64,000 nt of DNA from Labrys sedimenti (lineage in GTDB: Bacteria; Pseudomonadota; Alphaproteobacteria; Rhizobiales; Labraceae): positions 124,001-188,000 of the forward strand of contig NZ_JAXOUF010000008.1 of NCBI RefSeq assembly GCF_034424805.1, read 5' to 3'. The notes under the pieces were generated by a model. It worked only from the letters and a program-made list of their open reading frames with translations, had not been told where the DNA came from and ran no database searches. The number at the start of each line of letters is the position of its first letter. Positions within the stretch are counted from its first letter, which is position 1. Below are positions 34,759 through 43,724 of the stretch, piece by piece. The position numbers and the translations under genes were made by a program.

Positions 34759-34785
34759 TAACCTCTTTATTGCAATTATAGGTTA
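34759..34785. promoter_or_regulatory. Dyad in the hydrolase/CGNR divergent promoter
   Basis: TAACCT (34759-34764) and AGGTTA (34780-34785) flank a 15-nt AT-rich spacer in the 81-bp gap between divergent starts. A further GGTTAT lies at 34827-34832 just inside the CGNR gene. This could be the operator by which the CGNR protein controls both genes. Confidence 0.45.
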
Positions 34786-34824
34786 GGCTGGATTTTCGAG
34801 AGCGCAACCGCTAAATTCAAAATA

Positions 34825-35433
34825 ATGGTTATTTCCGAGTCTCAGAGCCGATTTGCCCAAGGGTGGAGCGAAGCCGATTATGTCGGCGGCCATCCCGTAC
34901 TTGATTTCATCAATACCGTTGCCGACACCGGCAAGACTCGCCTGGATGACAAGATCTGCAGTTGGGAGGCGCTTCGTCATTGGGCCGACGGGGCGGGGCT
35001 GCTGTCGAAGCAGGAACTCTCCGCATTCCTGCAGGATACGTCGCTCGACGATGAAGGTGCGTTGGTCCGGTTGCATGACCTGCGGGAGCAGGCTTATGCG
35101 GGAATGCTTGGCCTATCTGGCCTTGCGGAGCCGGCTCGCCAAGGCATGGAGCACGTGGAACGGGCGATCCGCGATGCCTTGGGACGAGGCGCTTTCCGGG
35201 AGGAGGGGAGGCGATTCAGGTGGCGGCCGGACGCGGGCAGTTCCGAGCGCTGGCTAGACGCCATCGCCTTGGCCCTCGAGGAGTTCCTGCGCAGCGAAGA
35301 TGTCGCGCGCCTGCGGCAATGCAGCCGCTGCACTTGGCTCTTCATCGATCGCGGGCGGGGCGCGGGCCGACGCTGGTGCGACATGCGCACCTGCGGCAAT
35401 CGTGCCAAGGCCGAGGCTTTTCGCTGCCGGTGA
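34825..35433 (+). CDS. CGNR zinc-finger (ABATE domain) regulator
   Basis: This 202-aa protein has the N-terminal ABATE domain (GGHPVLDFINTVADTGKTRL, DKICSWEALRHWADGAGLLS) and the C-terminal CGNR zinc finger CSRCTWLFIDRGRGAGRRWC followed by DMRTCGNRAKAEAFRCR, with four Cys ligands. Such proteins are taken to be stress-linked transcription regulators. There is no clear ribosome site before ATG 34825, so the message may be leaderless. It probably controls the divergent hydrolase. Confidence 0.88.
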   Translation: MVISESQSRFAQGWSEADYVGGHPVLDFINTVADTGKTRLDDKICSWEALRHWADGAGLLSKQELSAFLQDTSLDDEGALVRLHDLREQAYAGMLGLSGLAEPARQGMEHVERAIRDALGRGAFREEGRRFRWRPDAGSSERWLDAIALALEEFLRSEDVARLRQCSRCTWLFIDRGRGAGRRWCDMRTCGNRAKAEAFRCR

Positions 35434-35553
35434 TTACTATTGGTAGTCGGCTATTGATATCATTTCATCGAGATAAGGAATGATTCTCCAACGCTTCCCG
35501 CCGCCGGCCCGCGTCGTCATGAGTCCGCGGTTTCCCGGGCGAATGGCTCAATG

Positions 35554-35579
35554 AAAAGGGCTCGACGTGAGCCGAGCCC
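35554..35579 (-). terminator. Rho-independent terminator of the porin gene
   Basis: On the minus strand GGGCTCG, an 8-nt loop and CGAGCCC (35558-35579) are followed by TTTT, 28 bp after the porin stop codon. Confidence 0.85.
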
Positions 35580-35606
35580 TCATGGTTTGACGCTGTACTG
35601 AGAGAC

Positions 35607-36965
35607 TTAGAACACACGCCGTATGCGAATGCCGGCCTGCCAGATATTGGGCGTGGCCTTGGTATTGGTGACCGTGGTGGTGGTCTCTCCGTCGGTCGTG
35701 GTGGTGCTGCTCGAACCCAGGTTGAAGTCAGCCCGGGTGTAAGCGACTTCGGCGCCGATGGTAAGGCCCTTGACGATCGTGTAGGTGAGGTTGGCGGCGA
35801 CCGTGAATTCCTTGTCGAAGGACTTCTTGCCGGCGAAGCCGAGCAGGTCGTCGTAGCGAACGTCGATATAGCTGGCCACGAGGTTGGCGTTCAGGACGGG
35901 CGTGATGTTGCCGCCGAGTTCGCCGACGACCGACCAGCCCTTGCCGGCGCGGAAGGTGCTGTTCGAGCCGAAATAATAGTCGCTGTAGTTGTTGAAGATG
36001 CTGTTGCCGGCACCGAGATAATCGAGGGCGCCATCGGCATACTGGCCTTCAACGATGAAGTGTCCGCCATCGATGAAGGGCAGCTTCAGCAGGCCCGTGC
36101 CGCCCACGGCCCAGCCATATTTCTGTTTGTGAGGAATATAGTCGGGGTCGGTGGCCAGGAGCGGAACACCATTGGCGTCGACGGCCTCCGCCGAGCGGAA
36201 CTGGTGGCCTGCCGCCTGGATGGCGACCGAACCCCAGCTCTGATCCCAGCGCAGCTGGCCGACCACGTCCGGAACCTGCTGGCCGCCTTGTTTCACCGCA
36301 ACGTTGGAGCGGTGATCGCGGCCGTCCTCGACCGACAGCGTGGCGCTGAAGCCACCGCCGAACTGAGCGGTGTAGGCGAGCAGGTTGACGGTGTTGCTCT
36401 CGGCATAATAGGGCGCCCAGATGGTGTCGCCATATTCGTTGTCGTAGAAGCCGAAGAACGAATGGGCATAACCCGCCGTCAGGCCGCCGAACTGGATGAA
36501 GGCCTTGTCGATGGTGAAAGTGTTGCCATTATAGACGCCGCCGCGGCCCTGATGGCTGATCGGATGCGAGTCGGCATTGATCTGGAAGTAGGAACGCAGC
36601 AGGCCCCAGTCGGTCTGGGTGCGGGCATCGAACCAGATGCGGGCCTGGGTGTTGAAAGCCGTACGATCGTTATTGCGGTTCCACTTGAAGTTCCCGCGTG
36701 TAACCGTGGGTGTTCCTCCGTTGACGGTCGTCTCGACGCGACCGCTGCCGCTGCCGCCGAAGCCGCGATAGTCGGCGCGGATCTCACCGCCGATTTTCAG
36801 GCAGGTGTCGGTGCCGGGAATGTAGAAGAAACCCGGGCCGAAGGCCGTGCAGACCTTCACATATTCGACGGCCTCGCCCTTGGTCATGGGCAGGTCGGCG
36901 GCCTGGGCGACGCCGACGACGGCGATGCCGGCTATGGTTCCTAGAAGCAGAGATTTGGTCGCCAT
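35607..36965 (-). CDS. Outer-membrane porin (Brucella Omp2b type)
   Basis: This 452-aa protein has a signal peptide (MATKSLLLGTIAGIAVVGVA, cleavage after AQA) and the alphaproteobacterial porin pattern: EAVEYVKVCTAFGPGFFYIP, GTDTCLKIGGEIRADYRGFG, then many alternating beta-strands and a terminal Phe (IRIRRVF). It forms a trimeric channel for small solutes. Near residues 425-440 there is a Thr-rich loop (STTTTDGETTTTV), which would be exposed outside. GGGGGAG precedes the ATG. The upstream region is long and AT-rich. Confidence 0.93.
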   Translation of the reverse strand: MATKSLLLGTIAGIAVVGVAQAADLPMTKGEAVEYVKVCTAFGPGFFYIPGTDTCLKIGGEIRADYRGFGGSGSGRVETTVNGGTPTVTRGNFKWNRNNDRTAFNTQARIWFDARTQTDWGLLRSYFQINADSHPISHQGRGGVYNGNTFTIDKAFIQFGGLTAGYAHSFFGFYDNEYGDTIWAPYYAESNTVNLLAYTAQFGGGFSATLSVEDGRDHRSNVAVKQGGQQVPDVVGQLRWDQSWGSVAIQAAGHQFRSAEAVDANGVPLLATDPDYIPHKQKYGWAVGGTGLLKLPFIDGGHFIVEGQYADGALDYLGAGNSIFNNYSDYYFGSNSTFRAGKGWSVVGELGGNITPVLNANLVASYIDVRYDDLLGFAGKKSFDKEFTVAANLTYTIVKGLTIGAEVAYTRADFNLGSSSTTTTDGETTTTVTNTKATPNIWQAGIRIRRVF

Positions 36966-37571
36966 GCGACTCCCCCTTTGAGGTTGTTACCGGAGGCGAG
37001 ATTGCGACACTTCCCGAGTCATCGCAAAAAGAATCCGATATATGTGCTAGTAGATTGGGCTTTTTGGGAAATTGTGTAACAAAAAGGCCACAATCTAATC
37101 AGTGTTGATGGGCAAATGTGAAATCTATCTTTTAAAATTACAACCAGTTCTTCGGAATTTCACTGCTAAAATCGCCTTTTAGTTGTATCGTAATTAAAGA
37201 TAATTACACGCGATATCTATCTGATCGAAAATCAATGCAACCTTGCGCTTGTGGCGCAGACGCCGGTGATTCCCTAATATTCCCTCGGGTTCGCGAGACC
37301 CTGAGCTATTGGAGCCCGGCCAGGAATTGACCTCCCTGGTCGGGTTTCGCTTTGAGGGGCACGCGCGGGGCCTTGTGGAGGGCACATGGCTCGAGGACTG
37401 CGCACAGGGGCTCGCCAAACCGCCTGGCGCGGGCCTCGCTCCCTCGTGGTGTCATGGTGAATGCGAGATAGGCCTTGCTGGCCCATTGGGGGATGATTGG
37501 AGCGGAAGCTTCTGGGCCGAGCTTCGCCACGCCCGTCGCCAGCGTGCCCTTGGAAAAAGGCCATCCCCGCT
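36966..37571. other. AT-rich porin leader and unassigned GC-rich block
   Basis: From 36985 to about 37255 the sequence is strikingly AT-rich for this replicon and includes ATCTTTTAAAATTACAACC; it should hold the porin promoter and its control sites. From about 37260 to 37555 it becomes GC-rich. Open frames exist there on both strands, but none has a recognisable domain or convincing start, so I annotate no gene. Confidence 0.5.
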
Positions 37572-37594
37572 TTATCGCGGGCCGGGTGGCCATT
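37555..37594 (-). terminator. Terminator that begins inside the last codons of the small protein gene
   Basis: On the minus strand GGCCACCCGGCCCGC, GATAAA, GCGGGGATGGCC form an imperfect hairpin followed by TTTTT. The left arm encodes the last residues of the 37572-37835 gene and its TAA stop lies in the loop. Confidence 0.7.
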
Positions 37595-37835
37595 GCCGGC
37601 CGATGGCAGCCAGCCCCGAGATTAGAGCGTCGAGGTTCTTGCCCCCGGCAGTGATTTTCTGATTGGACTTGTAGCAGGCATATTCAACCCGTTCATCCTC
37701 GAAGACATCGATCTCCAGCCGGTTTTCCTCGACCGTGACCGTCAGGGTGACGGAATTGGAACCCAGACGGTCCATCATGAACCAGAGGCGATGCCGTTCC
37801 AGTGTTCGCAGCAATGAATAGAGCTTGTGAGGCAT
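37572..37835 (-). CDS. Small conserved hypothetical protein (87 aa)
   Basis: The product is 87 aa, with no signal peptide or membrane segment. An alternating pattern (SVTLTVTVEENRLEIDVFED followed by ERVEYACYKSNQKI) suggests a small beta-rich domain of the kind seen in widespread uncharacterised proteins. I cannot assign a function. Its reality is supported by normal codon use and by a terminator that starts in its last codons. Confidence 0.7.
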   Translation of the reverse strand: MPHKLYSLLRTLERHRLWFMMDRLGSNSVTLTVTVEENRLEIDVFEDERVEYACYKSNQKITAGGKNLDALISGLAAIGRQWPPGPR

Positions 37836-37948
37836 GGGCGCTTCCGGTCCGCGCGGCAGGCGGTTGATCGCGAGGGCTCGCTACGCCGGGCTGTCCATTC
37901 GCGACGAGGATAAATGAACGGCACCGGCGGAGGGGGCAAATAAACTGG

Positions 37949-38782
37949 CTAACGAGCTTGACGGGCGGCGATGGAGGCTTCCGGCGCTGCGCGGGAGCGG
38001 GCAGGCGGGAACTGCAAGGCATTCGTTCTCGCAACGACTTCAGTACGGCTACGAGCCTTCAGCCTGCGCAGAATGTTGCGGACGTGTACTCTTACGGTGA
38101 ACTCGCTCATCCCGAGTTCGCGGGCAATGTCCTTGTTGGCCGAGCCCTTGCGCAATTCGACGACGATTTCGATCTGCCTGGGGGTCAGCACAGCCTGCGG
38201 GGGCCGCTCGCCTTCGCCAGGATCAGGCGTAGCGGCTTTCCTTTGAACCGCTTCCAGGAGAGGCGTGAACAACCCGCCTCGGCGGACGAGGCGGGCCGCA
38301 AAGATGACATTGTCGATCGTCGATTCCGAGGGCACGACACCTTTTGCACCCTGCTTGAGAAGCGCGATCAGCATGGCCTGGGTGGTAATGTCGGCGAGCA
38401 CGAGAATGCGGGCCGCGGGCGCTGTCTCGAGTATCGCCCGAATGTCTCTGCCGATCGCCGCGATGCTGGAGAACTGCTCCGAAGCGATGAGAAGAACGTC
38501 GGTGGCACGAAGAGGCGCGGCCGCCCAGGCCTCGACATCCCTGAAGCCCTCCACCGCGAGAGCGGTCTCCGACGCCGCGAGGCAGCGCATCAAGGCCGTG
38601 CGGTGGAGGCCGCAACCGCCGATCAGGTCGATGGAAATAGGCGGTATGTTGGTGCGCGTGACAGCGTCGCTGCGTTCAGTGAGGCCATAGGTGCCGAAGG
38701 TTCGTTCAGCCTGCAAGGCATGCAAGCAACGTCCCTCGTCCACGCGCACCCCGATTAGAATCTCTGTCGGCGATAAGGTCAT
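37949..38782 (-). CDS. LuxR/NarL-type regulator with atypical receiver domain
   Basis: This protein of about 277 aa ends with a LuxR helix-turn-helix (VLTPRQIEIVVELRKGSANK, DIARELGMSEFTVRVHVRNI). The preceding 130 residues follow the receiver fold (ISIDLIGGCGLHRTALMRCL, ILVLADITTQAMLIALLKQG), but the strand that should carry the phospho-acceptor Asp reads DVLLIASEQFS. It is therefore probably not phosphorylated in the usual way. No histidine kinase is nearby. The start at 38782 is tentative, since the frame stays open to 39121 without family-like sequence. Confidence 0.75.
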   Translation of the reverse strand: MTLSPTEILIGVRVDEGRCLHALQAERTFGTYGLTERSDAVTRTNIPPISIDLIGGCGLHRTALMRCLAASETALAVEGFRDVEAWAAAPLRATDVLLIASEQFSSIAAIGRDIRAILETAPAARILVLADITTQAMLIALLKQGAKGVVPSESTIDNVIFAARLVRRGGLFTPLLEAVQRKAATPDPGEGERPPQAVLTPRQIEIVVELRKGSANKDIARELGMSEFTVRVHVRNILRRLKARSRTEVVARTNALQFPPARSRAAPEASIAARQAR

Positions 38783-39260
38783 GCGGGCTTTGAAACCATC
38801 CTGGTGTTTCCTCCGGCAGATCAGTCCGACAGTGCGGCTCGCCCCCAAGCCAATTATCTCAATCGAGGATTGCACTCCCGCCACCGTGGCATCACATCTA
38901 TACCGGCTTTTTTTACTGAATGTTTCTGCCTGTATTATACGTTGGTATGATGGTGAGCCGACAGAGCTCCGCTCACTGGCATTTACAGCTGCCAGTTCCG
39001 CTCTCGTCGTATCGATCTTCGGACGGCTCCATACCTGGGGAGGACGGAACCCACTCACTATCCGAGCCCTTCCTTTCGTACGATCAATGGAGGTATCACC
39101 ATACAGTCTCGACAGGCGCAAAAAGATCGCGCCCCCACAGGGCAGCGCGTGGATCGCGGACAGGCGCGCATCACAATCCCGCCATACTTATCACTCGCAG
39201 CGTTCGGACATCCGGCATTAACCTGGTTGCCATCGATAGAGGCCAGGGAAGGCGAGAACG
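38783..39260. other. Divergent promoter spacer between LuxR and DUF899 genes
   Basis: This stretch separates two divergent genes. It includes an AT-richer part near 38900-38950 with TTTTTTTACTGAATG. The LuxR frame remains open through part of it, so its N-terminus could extend here. I see no other gene. Confidence 0.4.
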
Positions 39261-40013
39261 ATGATCGATGACGGCACTGCACATCGGCTCGGAGCTCCCG
39301 AAATAGTCGATCGGGATATTTTCCACGCGAAGACGGAGGCGTTGCGGATCAGGGAAAAGGCTCACACCCGGGAAGGTGATGCCATCGCCGCAGCCCGCCG
39401 ACGGCTGCCCATGGTCACGGTGGATGGGGCAATCCCGCTCATCGGTACCCAGGGGGCGGTGACCTTGCTGGATGCCTTCGAAGGGCGCCGCATGCTCATC
39501 GCCTATTACTTCATGTGGCATGCCGGCCATCCCGCGCCGGAGCAATGCGAAAGCTGCACCTGGGTCACGTCGCGGGTCCGAGAACTGTCCTATGTGCATT
39601 CGCGCGATGTCACCTATGCCACCTTCCGCCAGGGCCCTTACGCGGAAAGCGCCCGCTACCGGGATTTCATGGGCTGGCAGATGCTCTGGTACTCGGCGCC
39701 TCGTGCCTCGCTCGATACGCTCCTGGTCGGGCGCCGGGTAGGGCTGATGTACATCGTCTGCTATCTGCGGCAGGGATCGGACGTCTTCGAGACCCACTGG
39801 ACGACGTGGCGGGGGGGCGAGGCGATGGACAACAATTACCGGCTGCTCGATATGACCGTCTATGGACGGCAGGAGGCGTGGGAGGACTCGCCTGCCGGAT
39901 GGCCGCGACCGCTCGAAGGGGTTGGCAGGATGCGTGTCGACGGGCGACCCACCGCCCAGTGGTCGCACCTCGAGGCCGGCTATTCCGATGATCTCGATTT
40001 TTCTGGGCATTGA
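39261..40013 (+). CDS. DUF899 family thioredoxin-like protein
   Basis: This 250-aa protein follows the DUF899 pattern: KTEALRIREKAHTREGDAIA and RRRLPMVTVDGAIPLIGTQG, LLDAFEGRRMLIAYYFMWHA and EQCESCTWVTSRVRELSYVH. The fold is thioredoxin-like with a CxxC-type segment (CESC), but the enzymatic role is not established. GGCGAG lies ahead of ATG 39261. It is divergent from the LuxR gene, which may control it. Confidence 0.85.
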   Translation: MIDDGTAHRLGAPEIVDRDIFHAKTEALRIREKAHTREGDAIAAARRRLPMVTVDGAIPLIGTQGAVTLLDAFEGRRMLIAYYFMWHAGHPAPEQCESCTWVTSRVRELSYVHSRDVTYATFRQGPYAESARYRDFMGWQMLWYSAPRASLDTLLVGRRVGLMYIVCYLRQGSDVFETHWTTWRGGEAMDNNYRLLDMTVYGRQEAWEDSPAGWPRPLEGVGRMRVDGRPTAQWSHLEAGYSDDLDFSGH

Positions 40014-40239
40014 GGCCGCTTGTTGCTGGGGGCGGCGTGATCCTCTCGGGGCAGTCCGGGTAGGATCTCACCCATCCGATGGGGTGCGGCAGGCTCTGAA
40101 AGTGTAGGGGGCTTCCAATGCCCTCAGGCTCGTGAATCTATCCCGACAGGTGTTGTGGGCAGGAGGCCCCCCGACCGATCATCACCCTCGAAAGCAACCG
40201 GCAGGCTCAGGACCCGCCGCACATTTCGGGAGGATTTAG

Positions 40240-41430
40240 ATGGCCGGCTTCACCCAGCTTTTCGTTCCAGGACCGACCAATGTTCCGGAGGTCGTTCGCC
40301 AGGCGATGAACATGCCGATGGAGGACATGCGCGCGCCTGACTATCCGGCCTTCACCCGCGGTCTGTTCGCCGACCTGATGAAGGTGTTCCGCAACGAGAC
40401 CGGCCGCGTCTTCATTTTCCCGTCTTCGGGCACGGGTGCCTGGGAATCGGCGATCACCAATACGCTCAGCCCGGGTGACCGCGTGCTGATGTCGCGCTTC
40501 GGCCAGTTCTCGCATCTGTGGGTCGACATGTGCGAGCGCTTCGGCCTCGACGTCGATGTGGTCGATGTCGAATGGGGCACCGGCTGCCCCGTCGAGATCT
40601 ATGCGGAGCGGCTTCTCCAGGACAAGGAGCATCGCATCAAGGCTGTCTTCGTCACGCATAATGAAACGGCCACCGGCGTGACCAGCGATGTCGCCGGCGT
40701 GCGGGCCGCTCTCAACGCGGCCAAGCATCCGGCCCTGCTCTTTGCCGACGGCGTCTCCTCGATCGGCTCGATCGATTTCCGCCAGGAGGATTGGGGCGTC
40801 GATTGTGCCGTCTCCGGTTCGCAGAAGGGCTTCATGCTGCCGCCTGGCCTGGGCTTCCTGTCGGTCAGCCAAAAAGCTCTCGCAGCCGCCAAGACGGCCG
40901 GGCACAAGCGCTGCTACTTCTCCTTCGAGGACCAGATTCGCGCCAACGACACCGGCTATTTCCCCTATACGCCGGCGGTTCAACTCCTGCGCGGGCTTCG
41001 CGTCGCCCTCGATCTCCTCCATGAGGAAGGCCTCGAGGCTGTCTTCGAGCGTCACAACCGCCTGGCCACCGGCGTGCGCAAGGCGGTGGAGGCCTGGGGG
41101 CTGAAGCTCTGCGCCAAGGAAGCCAAGTGGAATTCCGACACGGTCAGCGCAGTCCTGGTGCCCGAAGGCATCGACAGTGCCGAGATCGTGCGGCGGGCCC
41201 ACTACGGCTACCAGACCTCCCTCGGGGTCGGTCTCAACAAAGTTGCCGGCAAAGTATTCCGAATCGGGCATCTCGGCTGGGTCAACGACGTGATGATGTG
41301 CGGTGCGATCTCGGCAGCCGAAATGGCGCTGCGCGATTGCGGCGTGAAGGTCCAGCCCGGCTCCGGCGTGGGCGCGGCCCTCGAGCACTATCGCCTGTCG
41401 GCTCAGCCGAGCCTGGCCAAGGCTGCCTAA
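40240..41430 (+). CDS. sgaA: Serine-glyoxylate aminotransferase
   Basis: This 396-aa PLP enzyme converts serine plus glyoxylate into hydroxypyruvate plus glycine, a key serine-cycle step. It matches the class V family: FTQLFVPGPTNVPEVVRQAM, FPSSGTGAWESAITNTLSPG, FVTHNETATGVTSDVAGVR, and the PLP lysine in VDCAVSGSQKGFMLPPGLGF. GGGAGGA precedes the ATG. It heads a cluster with malyl-CoA lyase and malate-CoA ligase, which supports the serine-cycle assignment over plain alanine-glyoxylate transamination. Confidence 0.95.
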   Translation: MAGFTQLFVPGPTNVPEVVRQAMNMPMEDMRAPDYPAFTRGLFADLMKVFRNETGRVFIFPSSGTGAWESAITNTLSPGDRVLMSRFGQFSHLWVDMCERFGLDVDVVDVEWGTGCPVEIYAERLLQDKEHRIKAVFVTHNETATGVTSDVAGVRAALNAAKHPALLFADGVSSIGSIDFRQEDWGVDCAVSGSQKGFMLPPGLGFLSVSQKALAAAKTAGHKRCYFSFEDQIRANDTGYFPYTPAVQLLRGLRVALDLLHEEGLEAVFERHNRLATGVRKAVEAWGLKLCAKEAKWNSDTVSAVLVPEGIDSAEIVRRAHYGYQTSLGVGLNKVAGKVFRIGHLGWVNDVMMCGAISAAEMALRDCGVKVQPGSGVGAALEHYRLSAQPSLAKAA

Positions 41431-41441
41431 GACGCAACTCG

Positions 41442-41464
41442 GCCCTCCCCATCAAGGGGAGGGC
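41442..41464. repeat. Hairpin between sgaA and mclA
   Basis: CCCTCCCC, ATCAA, GGGGAGGG form a perfect 8-bp stem in the 119-bp gap. No T tract follows. It may tune the message ratio between sgaA and downstream genes rather than end transcription. Confidence 0.5.
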
Positions 41465-41549
41465 GAAGACTCGCTCCATAAAGATCAAAGCCAGTACCAA
41501 CGGGTCGTGCCCACGTTCGAAGATGCGGCAGCCCGAAGGGAGGAACATC

Positions 41550-42515
41550 ATGAGCCACACCATCCATCACCTGCGAAAACTGCGCCTGCAGCGTAGCGAA
41601 CTCGCGGTACCGGGCTCCAATCCGGACATGATCCGCAAGGCCTCCGACGGCGAGGCCGACTACATCTTCCTTGATATCGAGGATGCGGTTGCCCCGCCGG
41701 ACAAGGAGCGGGCGCGCAAGAACATCATCGAGGCCCTCAACGAGATCGACTGGCGCGCGCGTGGCAAGACCATCTCCGTGCGCATCAATGGCCTCGACAC
41801 GCACTACATGTATCGCGACGTCGTCGACGTGATGGAGCAGGCGGGTGACCGGCTCGACACCATCCTGGTGCCCAAGGTCGGCGTGCCGGCCGATCTCTAC
41901 ATGGTCGAGGCCATGGTCAACCAGATCGAGACCGCCAAGGGGTTCAAGACCCGCGTCGGGTTGGAAGGCCTGATCGAGACGGCGCTCGGCATGGCCAATG
42001 TCGAGGCGATCGCTGCCTATGGCGGCCGGCTCGAGGCGCTGCATTTCGGCGTTGCCGACTATGCGGCGAGCTGCAAGGCGCGCACGGTCTCGATCGGCGG
42101 CCTCAATCCCGATTATCCCGGCGACCAGTGGCATGCGGCCCTGTCGCGCATGACGGTGGCCTGCCGTGCCTATGGCCTGCGCGCCATCGACGGTCCGTTC
42201 GGCGACTTCTCTGATCCCGAGGCCTACATCGCCGCGGCCAGGCGCGCCGCCGCCCTCGGCATCGAAGGCAAATGGGCGATCCACCCCACGCAGATCGCGC
42301 TTGCCAATGAGGTGTTCTCGCCGCCCGAAAAGGAAGTGAATCGTGCCCGCCGCATCATCGAGATGCTCCGGGAAGCCGAGGAGCAGGGCAAGGGTGCCGC
42401 CGCCCTCGACGGTAAGATGATCGATGCCGCGTCCGAACGCATGGCTCGCAACGTCCTGGTCATGCACGAAGCCATCCAACAGTCCACCCAGCCGCGCGCC
42501 GGCCTGCCCAACTGA
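41550..42515 (+). CDS. mclA: L-malyl-CoA/beta-methylmalyl-CoA lyase (HpcH/HpaI family)
   Basis: This 321-aa enzyme splits malyl-CoA into acetyl-CoA and glyoxylate. It has the CitE-like core: RSELAVPGSNPDMIRKASDG, ADYIFLDIEDAVAPPDKERA, VRINGLDTHYMYRDVVDVME, VGLEGLIETALGMANVEAIA and GKWAIHPTQIALANEVFSPP. Metal ligands should be the Glu in the GLEGLIE segment and an Asp further on. AGGGAGGA lies 5 nt before ATG 41550. mtkA follows after 12 bp, so the three genes form one operon. Confidence 0.95.
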   Translation: MSHTIHHLRKLRLQRSELAVPGSNPDMIRKASDGEADYIFLDIEDAVAPPDKERARKNIIEALNEIDWRARGKTISVRINGLDTHYMYRDVVDVMEQAGDRLDTILVPKVGVPADLYMVEAMVNQIETAKGFKTRVGLEGLIETALGMANVEAIAAYGGRLEALHFGVADYAASCKARTVSIGGLNPDYPGDQWHAALSRMTVACRAYGLRAIDGPFGDFSDPEAYIAAARRAAALGIEGKWAIHPTQIALANEVFSPPEKEVNRARRIIEMLREAEEQGKGAAALDGKMIDAASERMARNVLVMHEAIQQSTQPRAGLPN

Positions 42516-42527
42516 CGAGGTACCCTT

Positions 42528-43712
42528 ATGGACATCCATGAATACCAGGCCAAGGAACTGCTCTCGCGCTATTCGGTGCAGATTCCGCGCGGTGGACTTG
42601 CCTACAGCCCCGAGCAGGCGACCTATCGCGCCAGCGAGATCGGCGGCGACAAATGGGTGGTCAAGGCCCAGATCCATTCCGGCGCCCGTGGCAAGGCCGG
42701 CGGCATCCGCATCTGCAAGTCCGACGGCGAAGTATCGGATGCGGCGGAGGCCATGCTCGGACGCAAGCTTGTCACGCACCAGACCGGCCCGAAGGGCAAG
42801 CTCGTCTCGCGCCTCTATGTCGAGGAAACCGTCGACATCCGCCAGGAGCTCTATCTCGGCATCGTGCTCGATCGCAAATCCGAGCGCGTGATGATCGTGG
42901 CCTCGGCTTCCGGCGGCATGGAGATCGAGGAAATCGCCGAGAAGCAGCCTGACTCCATCATCCGCGCCATCGTCGATCCCGGTGCGGGCATGCAGCAGTT
43001 CCAGGCCCGCGAGATCGCCTTCGGCCTCGGGCTGGAGAACAACATGATCGGCAAGGCGGTCGACACTCTCTTGGGCTGCTACCGCGTCTTCCGCGACTAC
43101 GACGCCTCGATGCTGGAGATCAATCCGCTCGTCGTCACCCGCGACGGCAACCTGATCGCCCTCGATGCCAAGATGTCCTTTGACGAGAATGCGCTGTTCC
43201 GCCGCGCCGAGATTTCGGAGCTGCGCGACAAGTCGCAGGAAGATCCGCGCGAGACCTTTGCCTCCGATCGCGGCCTGTCCTATGTCGGGCTCGACGGTAA
43301 TATCGGCTGCATCATCAACGGTGCAGGCCTGGCCATGGCCACCATGGACATGATCAAGATCGCCGGTGGCGAGCCGGCAAACTTCCTCGACATCGGTGGC
43401 GGTGCTTCGCCCGAGCGCGTCGCCAAGGCGTTCCGTGCCGTGCTGGCCGACAAGAATGTCGAGACCATCCTGGTCAACATCTTCGCCGGCATCAATCGCT
43501 GCGACTGGGTGGCCGAGGGCGTGGTGAAGGCGATACGCGAGGTGGGCGTGAACGTGCCCCTGGTGGTGCGCCTGGCCGGCACCAATGTCGAAGAGGGACG
43601 GCGTATTCTCGCCGAGTCCGGCGAGAAGGTGATCGTCGCCGAGACCCTGGCGGAAGCGGCCGAAAAATCGGTCGAGGCGATGCAGGCTTTTGCCAAAACC
43701 AAGAAGCATTGA
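42528..43712 (+). CDS. mtkA: Malate-CoA ligase beta (large) subunit, malate thiokinase
   Basis: This 394-aa protein has the SucC/MtkA ATP-grasp fold: MDIHEYQAKELLSRYSVQIP, KAQIHSGARGKAGGIRICKS, MLEINPLVVTRDGNLIALDA and FLDIGGGASPERVAKAFRAV. Succinyl-CoA synthetase beta looks alike. The serine-cycle neighbours and mclA directly upstream favour malate-CoA ligase, which makes malyl-CoA from malate, CoA and ATP. Confidence 0.93.
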   Translation: MDIHEYQAKELLSRYSVQIPRGGLAYSPEQATYRASEIGGDKWVVKAQIHSGARGKAGGIRICKSDGEVSDAAEAMLGRKLVTHQTGPKGKLVSRLYVEETVDIRQELYLGIVLDRKSERVMIVASASGGMEIEEIAEKQPDSIIRAIVDPGAGMQQFQAREIAFGLGLENNMIGKAVDTLLGCYRVFRDYDASMLEINPLVVTRDGNLIALDAKMSFDENALFRRAEISELRDKSQEDPRETFASDRGLSYVGLDGNIGCIINGAGLAMATMDMIKIAGGEPANFLDIGGGASPERVAKAFRAVLADKNVETILVNIFAGINRCDWVAEGVVKAIREVGVNVPLVVRLAGTNVEEGRRILAESGEKVIVAETLAEAAEKSVEAMQAFAKTKKH

Positions 43713-43724
43713 GGGGGAAACGAA

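Noticed and set aside
37306..37593. Open frames on both strands (about 95-118 aa) in the GC-rich block upstream of the porin
   Set aside because: Neither has recognisable domains; they overlap each other and the small protein gene, and high GC alone gives such frames.
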